A stretch of 64,000 nucleotides of DNA from Mesorhizobium sp. B1-1-8. Its GTDB lineage: Bacteria > Pseudomonadota > Alphaproteobacteria > Rhizobiales > Rhizobiaceae. Shown here one piece after another: positions 59,259 through 64,000 of this stretch. Location of the stretch: NCBI RefSeq assembly GCF_006442795.2, contig NZ_CP083956.1, forward strand, positions 4,503,501 through 4,567,500. The letters run 5' to 3'. Position 1 is the stretch's first letter. Every line of letters begins with the position of its first letter. The notes under the pieces were generated by a model. The model had not been told where the DNA came from. It saw only the letters and a program-made list of their open reading frames with translations, and did no database searches. Made by a program: the position numbers and the translations under genes.

Positions 59259-59507
59259 TCAATTGCCCCAGATGCCCTGGCCGGACTCCGGCCAGCCCTG
59301 CGACGGAGCCGCCGATCCCGTCGTCATGCCGGTGTCGACATTGGCGGCAGGCTTGGCCATCTCGTGCTTGCGGATCGAGGCAGTGACGCCGCGGTCGGCG
59401 CCGGCGGTCGGCTGGTTGGCATTGTCGGCGCCGTAGTGGTCGCTGCCGGCGAAGGCAGTACCCATGGCGATAAACATGGCGGCAGTGGTGAGAGCGATCC
59501 TGGTCAT
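59259..59507 (-). CDS. DUF680 family secreted protein (array member 4)
   Basis: 82 residues. Signal peptide MTRIALTTAAMFIAMGTAFA, then GSDHYGADNANQPTAGADRG, VTASIRKHEM and the end GWPESGQGIWGN. DUF680 is a short secreted family with the conserved GSDHYGxDxxNQP motif after the signal and a WGx end. Function unknown. Separated by 53 bp from the next member, as in the other pair. Confidence 0.9.
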   Translation of the reverse strand: MTRIALTTAAMFIAMGTAFAGSDHYGADNANQPTAGADRGVTASIRKHEMAKPAANVDTGMTTGSAAPSQGWPESGQGIWGN

Positions 59508-59560
59508 TTCAGAAGGTCCTGTGCTGAGGGTTGAATTTTTTCGAGAAAGGTCGCTTAGCG

Positions 59561-59806
59561 TCAGCGGCCCCAGAGGCTGTCGTTGTTGTGCCGGGCGATG
59601 ATGTCGGCGGCGGTCTCGCTGGATCCGGTCGTCGCCACCGTCTGATGCTGCGCGCTTGCCTGCGCATGGATCGAAGCGGTGGAGGCCTGGTCGACGCTAG
59701 CGGTCGGCTGGTTGGCGCCGTCGGCGCCAAAATGATCGCTGCCGGCAGAGGCGCTGCTCATGGCAGCGACGAGCATGGCGGCCGCGACGAATGCGATCCT
59801 GGTCAT
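59561..59806 (-). CDS. DUF680 family secreted protein (array member 3)
   Basis: 81 residues from the ATG at 59806. Signal MTRIAFVAAAMLVAAMSSAS, then AGSDHFGADGANQPTASVDQ, ASTASIHAQA and the end NNDSLWGR. The WGR end and GSDHFG motif identify the family. Forms a pair with the gene at 59259. Confidence 0.88.
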   Translation of the reverse strand: MTRIAFVAAAMLVAAMSSASAGSDHFGADGANQPTASVDQASTASIHAQASAQHQTVATTGSSETAADIIARHNNDSLWGR

Positions 59807-60023
59807 TTCAATATTCCTTGTCCTGTCGATCGCGGCGCCCTGGGAGGATGGCCCCGCTGCCGACAAGACCCGGAACGGCCCGACTTTATTCCCGGGCAAA
59901 ATTTGTTCTTGGACGGTTCTGGCGGAGCGCGGGCGGGCTCCCCCGCCGAAAAAATACAACTCTGACAAAGACATAGAGAGAGAACTTCTGGCCGGGTGAT
60001 TCACGCCGGCCGGCAGCCGGCTC

Positions 60024-60057
60024 TATAAAAACAGAGCGGCGGGACAAGCCCGCCGCT
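60024..60057 (-). terminator. Rho-independent terminator after the first DUF680 pair
   Basis: On the minus strand AGCGGCGGG-CTTGT-CCCGCCGCT is followed by CTGTTTTTATAG. Stem of nine perfect pairs and a T tract. It ends the transcript of the two DUF680 genes at 60574-60084 and isolates them from the pair to the left. Confidence 0.85.
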
Positions 60058-60083
60058 TTGAGGTCTTTTGGAGATGGCGCCGG

Positions 60084-60290
60084 TCAGTGGTTCCCGAACA
60101 GGTCGCGGTCGCTGCCCTGGACAACCGGGTTCTGGACATTCGCATCCGACTTCTTGATCGAAGCCGTGAACGAGGTATCGGCCGAAGCGGCCGGCCGGTT
60201 CGCGTTGGCCGAGCCGTAATTGTCGGAGCCGGCGAAAGCGGCGCAGGTGGCAACGAGAAGAGCGGCGGCGGTAAGGGCGATCTTGGTCAT
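60084..60290 (-). CDS. DUF680 family secreted protein (array member 2)
   Basis: 68 residues. Signal MTKIALTAAALLVATCAAFA, then GSDNYGSANANRPAASADTS, FTASIKKSDANVQNPV and the end GSDRDLFGNH. The most diverged of the four: the WG end has become FGN. Confidence 0.85.
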   Translation of the reverse strand: MTKIALTAAALLVATCAAFAGSDNYGSANANRPAASADTSFTASIKKSDANVQNPVVQGSDRDLFGNH

Positions 60291-60343
60291 CTCAATACTC
60301 CTGATCTGGAATTGATGGTTTTGTGTTCGGGACAGGAGCCGGA

Positions 60344-60574
60344 CTAGCGGCCCCAGATGCCCTGGCCAGACTGCGGCTGGTTCGAGTCGCCGGTGATCTT
60401 GAGATCGTGCTGCTCAATTTTGCGAATCGAGCCAGTGATGCTGTGGTCGACGTTGCGCGAAGACTGGGTGACAGTCGGCTGGTTGACGTTGTCAGAACCG
60501 TAGTGGTCGCTGGCGGCGAAAGCGCTGCCCGTTGCGATAAGGAAGGCAGCAGCGGCAAGAGCCATCTTGTTCAT
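60344..60574 (-). CDS. DUF680 family secreted protein (array member 1)
   Basis: 76 residues from the ATG at 60574. Signal MNKMALAAAAFLIATGSAFA, then ASDHYGSDNVNQPTVTQSSR, SITGSIRKIEQHD and the end QPQSGQGIWGR, which matches array member 4 (SGQGIWGN). First gene of the array; the promoter is likely in the AT-rich stretch above 60600. Confidence 0.88.
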   Translation of the reverse strand: MNKMALAAAAFLIATGSAFAASDHYGSDNVNQPTVTQSSRNVDHSITGSIRKIEQHDLKITGDSNQPQSGQGIWGR

Positions 60575-60988
60575 CTTGGGTACTCCGTATTTAATCCTGT
60601 CCGTCAAGTGGCGTGCCTTGGGAGGAATCGCGTCGCCCGGACCACTCCGAAATGGGTCTGGCCTGTTGCCGTTTCCAATCACAAAAATGTGCCAATCGAA
60701 CCCATCAGTTCGATCTTGAAATCGCGTGAACAGCGTCGCTATCACACTCTTTTTTATTAGATATCAAGATGTTATCGCTACTGCTGTGCATCTCGGCGGT
60801 CCGGTTGGGCGAGCCGGCGTTCACCGAGACGACACGATCAGTCAACATAAGTTGAACCGAACGGTTCGGTTTGATTACCAAAAGGCAATGTTGGCGGACC
60901 GATCAGGCGGATCAAAGGCCGGCATGAATGATCCCCGGAAAAGGCGAGTCCGAACAAGCGGCTGGAACGTCGCCTTGCCGAACTGATT
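60575..60988. other. Intergenic stretch, no supported gene
   Basis: About 410 bp upstream of the DUF680 array and downstream of the arginase-family gene. AT-rich around 60735-60780 (TTTTTTATTAGATATCAAG), a likely promoter region. Otherwise no gene, repeat or RNA I can support. Confidence 0.45.
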
Positions 60989-61795
60989 TTATCCGGCGGT
61001 ATTCGTCCTCAGCATCATGCCGGCGATCTCCTTGACCAGCTTGGCGGCGACGAGCGCGGTGACGTTGGAGATGTCCTGGCGCGGATTGTATTCGACGACA
61101 TCGGCGGCCACGATCGGCTGGTCGATCGACTGGATCAGGCCGACTACCTGCCGGGTCGATAGCCCGCCCGGCTCGCGGTGTGAAACGCCGGGCGCGAAGG
61201 CGGGATCGAGGGCGTCGAGATCCATCGATATGTAGACCGGCGTGTTGAGATCGAGCCGCAAACCCTCATTGAAATGACGTGCCTCAACAACCTCGACGCC
61301 GAAGCGCCTGACCTGGTCGCGAAGGTCGTCATTGAGGGTGCGCAGCCCGACCTGGATGAGCCGATCGGCCAGGCGCTCCTCCATGATGCGCGCGAAGGAC
61401 GATGTGTGCGAGCGCTGGTTGTCCTGGTAGGCGTCATAGAGGTCTGGATGCGCGTCGATTTGCAGGATGGTCAGGCTCGGATGGCGGCGGCGCACCGCAC
61501 GCAGGATGGGCCATGCGATGGCATGATCGCCTCCGAGAGAGATCAGCGGATGGCCGGCATCCAGCGCGCGGCCGACCTCGCTTTCGATCCGCTCCCATGG
61601 GTCGCCCGGCTGGCTGAAGTCTATATCGCCGTGGTCGAGGAAGCGATCCGACAGGTCGAAGCCGGTTTCCGACCACGAACTGTGGGCGTCGCTGCGGAGT
61701 TCGCGCCGGATCAGCGGCGGCGCGTCGGCCGGCCCGCGCAGCCAGGACGAGTTCTCGTCATGCGGAATGCCCAGAAGCGAAACCTTGGCCACCAC
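60989..61795 (-). CDS. Arginase/agmatinase (ureohydrolase) family protein
   Basis: 268 residues. Metal sites of the family are complete: SLGGDHAIAWPI (His), LQIDAHPDLYD (three ligands) and YISMDLDALDPAFAPGVSHR (Asp, Asp). It hydrolyses a guanidino group to urea; agmatine, arginine or guanidinobutyrate are the common substrates, and the short length fits agmatinase-like enzymes. Neighbours do not decide. The guanidino-cleaving DDAH-like gene lies 28 kb away. Confidence 0.9.
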   Translation of the reverse strand: MVAKVSLLGIPHDENSSWLRGPADAPPLIRRELRSDAHSSWSETGFDLSDRFLDHGDIDFSQPGDPWERIESEVGRALDAGHPLISLGGDHAIAWPILRAVRRRHPSLTILQIDAHPDLYDAYQDNQRSHTSSFARIMEERLADRLIQVGLRTLNDDLRDQVRRFGVEVVEARHFNEGLRLDLNTPVYISMDLDALDPAFAPGVSHREPGGLSTRQVVGLIQSIDQPIVAADVVEYNPRQDISNVTALVAAKLVKEIAGMMLRTNTAG

Positions 61796-61888
61796 AGCCT
61801 CCCATGTCGCGGCAGACGGATGCCCCTATAGACGCCGGAACTGGCGGTTGCGACGACAGGCGCTTGGGCCAGATGACGAGGCCAGCGC

Positions 61889-64000
61889 TTAGCCAGCAGC
61901 CCTGCGCAGCCAGACCTTGTTGTCGTGGAAGGCAGCGCCACCATAGGGCGCCGGCGCATCCGAGCCGGTCAGCACGTTGATACCCTCGCCGCGCTCATGC
62001 GCGCTGTTCGGCCAGATGCCTTCGGCCACCACGACACCGCGCTTGACGCCGCCGAAAAGCCTGGCGTGCAGCACCAGGTCGCCACGCCGGTTGCCGACCT
62101 CGACACGGCCGCCATCCTCGATGCCGAGCGCCGCCGCATCATCCGGGTGCAGCAACAGCTCCGGTCTGCCCTCCTTGGCCTTCGACACCGGCGTCTCGGC
62201 AAAGGTGGAGTTCAAAAAATTGCGCGCCGGTGAGGTCGTCAGCCGGAACGGATGCTCGTCATCCGCGACCTCGATCAGTTCGACATGGTCGGGGAATTCC
62301 GGCAACCGCTCCACCGGTCCGAAAAGGCCCATGCTTTTCGGCGGTCGGTTGGGTGCGGCCTGGCCGGTCCAATTGGCGCGGAAGTGAAACTTCCCATCGG
62401 CATGGCCGAAGCCGCTGATGAAATGCGCGGCGTCGAAATCGGGCTGCAGGTCCACCCACTTTTCTTCCCTCAGGCTGTCGAAGCTGCCCAGTCCGCGCTT
62501 GCCCAGAATGATGTCGATGTGTTCCTTCTCGGTCAGGCCGAAGCCCGGCCGATCGGCGACGCCGAGCCGCTTGCCGAGTTCCTCAATGACGTAGTGATTG
62601 GTGCGCGGCCCTTCCGGCGGCTCGATCAGCTTCGGCCCAAGCGTGATGTGCTGGTTGCCGCCGCCCTTGTAGATGTCGTCATGCTCCAAAAACATCGTTG
62701 CCGGCAGCACGACATCGGCAAGTTTTGCGGTATCGGTCATGAACTGCTCGTGCACGCAGGTGAACAGGTCGTCGCGCAGGAATCCCGGCTTCACCAGCCG
62801 CTGCTCGGGCGCGACATTTGCCGGATTGGTGTTCTGGATCAGCATCGCCGTCACCGGCGGACCGCCATAGAGTGCGTCCACCGCGCCGGTCAGCACCGGG
62901 CCGATGCGCGAATGGTCGAGATAGCGGATGCTCGGATCGCGCATAGCGGTGCCTTCGAGCACGTCCTGGTTGAGCTTGAAGATGCCGGAGTTGGAGTGGA
63001 AGGCGCCGCCGCCCTCATATTGCCAGCAACCGGTAACGGCGGCGATGCATGAGGCGGCATGCATGTTGACCGAGCCGTTGCGCTGGCGGGCAAAGCCGTA
63101 GCCGAGGCGGAAGTAGGTCTTCTTCGTCGTGCCGACCAGATGCGCGAAAGCCTCGATCTCGGCGATGCCGAGCCCGGTGATGGCGGCCGCCCATTCCGGT
63201 GTTTTGCTCCGAAGATGCTCCTCCAGCCCGCGCGGATCGTCGGTGTATGTTTCGAGATAGGCGCGGTCGGCCATGTCGTCCCTGAACAGCACATGCATGA
63301 CCGCGCAGGCGAGCGCGCCGTCGGTGCCGGGCCTCAAGACAAGACCGAGATCGGCCTGCTTCATGGTGGCGTTGTCGTAGATGTCGATAACGACGATCTT
63401 CGCGCCGCGCTCCTTGCGCGCCCGCATCGCATGGGTCATGACATTGACCTGAGTGACCACGGCGTTGGTGCCCCAGATCACCACGCAATCGGATCTCGCC
63501 ATCTCGCGCGGATCTGGACCGCGCAAGGCGCCCGCCCCCATCATCCAGCCGGTCCAGGCGAGATTGGTGCAGATCGAACCGAAGAAGCCGGAGTATTTCT
63601 TGGCGTGCCGCAGGCGGTGGATGCCGTCGCGCTGCACCAGACCCATCGTGCCGGCGTAGTAGTAGGGCCAGACGGTCTGCGAGCCGTATTTCTCCTCGGC
63701 GCGGTCGAACTTTTCCGCGACGAGGTCGAGCGCCGCCTCCCAGCTCGCCTCCTTCCAGGCGCCCTCGCCCTTGGCGCCTCCGCGCACCAGCGGCTTCAGC
63801 AGGCGGTCGGGGTGATGGACCCGGTCGGCATAGCGCGCGACCTTGGCGCAGACGACGCCCGACGTGTAACTGTTCGCCTTGGCGCCGTGGACGCGACCGA
63901 TACGGTTGGCGTCGAGCAACTCGACCTCGAGCGCGCAGGTCGACGGGCAATCATGCGGGCAGGCCGAATGGCCGATGCGGAGCTTGGCATGCTGGTTCAT
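61889..64000 (-). CDS. Molybdopterin-dependent oxidoreductase, possibly extending beyond the window
   Basis: At least 703 residues from the ATG at 63998-64000, the last bases of the window; a start further right cannot be excluded. N-terminal [4Fe-4S] motif CPHDCPSTC with a fourth Cys in SGVVCAKVARY, then the molybdopterin domain (YYYAGTMGLVQRDGIHRL, VVIWGTNAVVTQVNV) and the C-terminal aspartate-decarboxylase-like barrel (FRLTTSPARNFLNSTFAETP). Fits the cytoplasmic formate dehydrogenase/BisC-like group without a Tat signal. Substrate unknown. Confidence 0.88.
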   Translation of the reverse strand: MNQHAKLRIGHSACPHDCPSTCALEVELLDANRIGRVHGAKANSYTSGVVCAKVARYADRVHHPDRLLKPLVRGGAKGEGAWKEASWEAALDLVAEKFDRAEEKYGSQTVWPYYYAGTMGLVQRDGIHRLRHAKKYSGFFGSICTNLAWTGWMMGAGALRGPDPREMARSDCVVIWGTNAVVTQVNVMTHAMRARKERGAKIVVIDIYDNATMKQADLGLVLRPGTDGALACAVMHVLFRDDMADRAYLETYTDDPRGLEEHLRSKTPEWAAAITGLGIAEIEAFAHLVGTTKKTYFRLGYGFARQRNGSVNMHAASCIAAVTGCWQYEGGGAFHSNSGIFKLNQDVLEGTAMRDPSIRYLDHSRIGPVLTGAVDALYGGPPVTAMLIQNTNPANVAPEQRLVKPGFLRDDLFTCVHEQFMTDTAKLADVVLPATMFLEHDDIYKGGGNQHITLGPKLIEPPEGPRTNHYVIEELGKRLGVADRPGFGLTEKEHIDIILGKRGLGSFDSLREEKWVDLQPDFDAAHFISGFGHADGKFHFRANWTGQAAPNRPPKSMGLFGPVERLPEFPDHVELIEVADDEHPFRLTTSPARNFLNSTFAETPVSKAKEGRPELLLHPDDAAALGIEDGGRVEVGNRRGDLVLHARLFGGVKRGVVVAEGIWPNSAHERGEGINVLTGSDAPAPYGGAAFHDNKVWLRRAAG

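Overview
The window is high-GC, densely packed DNA that reads like the chromosome of a Mesorhizobium-type member of the Hyphomicrobiales. Supporting this are four small secreted DUF680 proteins (a family I associate mainly with Mesorhizobium), a thuA/thuB-type pair, DUF982 and DUF2778 proteins, a NolR-like ArsR regulator, an NDUFS4-type complex I subunit gene beside a tRNA, and the mosaic palindromic intergenic repeats typical of rhizobia. The genus is an inference from families, not from a search.

Layout. 1-18 kb is mostly metabolic and small regulatory genes: VOC protein with a divergent MmyB-type regulator, an ABC-F ATPase with an 8-bp tandem repeat in its leader, a 2OG-Fe(II) oxygenase, CMD and OsmC proteins, a secreted phosphoesterase divergent from a dihaem peroxidase, a dihydrofolate-reductase-fold enzyme with an HxlR regulator, a BKACE enzyme, thuA/thuB, a UGT-type glycosyltransferase and a DUF2778 envelope protein. 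19.1-22.1 kb is a three-gene, translationally coupled type III polyketide synthase / methyltransferase / flavoprotein operon. 22.3-31.4 kb is a large envelope copper/thiol-redox locus: a DUF4396-multicopper oxidase fusion, a Tat-type CopA-like oxidase, DUF411, TlpA-, SCO- and DsbA-like proteins, a cysteine-rich protein, a miniature membrane protein, a cytochrome c', DUF2127 and PAP2 proteins. 32.8-40.6 kb has a DDAH-like hydrolase and an M20 amidohydrolase divergent from a LysR regulator, followed by a complete polyamine-type ABC importer, which suggests uptake and hydrolysis of an amide or guanidino compound.

41-44 kb carries a cytochrome b561, an ArsR regulator and several small proteins. 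44-53.8 kb is the least conserved part: a GT8 glycosyltransferase, a truncated acyltransferase, low-GC hypothetical genes, and two inverted copies of an IS481-like element. Each copy sits 9 bp beyond the 3' end of a tRNA gene (tRNA-Arg and tRNA-Pro), and together they bracket a 3.4-kb core with a complex I accessory subunit, an FMN reductase/SnoaL fusion and a flavin monooxygenase. 53.8-59 kb returns to core genes (hdaA, AI-2E permease, CDP-alcohol phosphatidyltransferase, purM, purN, sixA-like phosphatase). 59.2-60.6 kb is the DUF680 array. The window ends with an arginase/agmatinase-family enzyme and a molybdopterin oxidoreductase that begins at the last base.

Most promising for follow-up: the tRNA-adjacent IS pair, the polyketide operon, the copper/thiol locus, the complementary repeat arms around the ABC-F leader, and the duplicated DUF680 pair.
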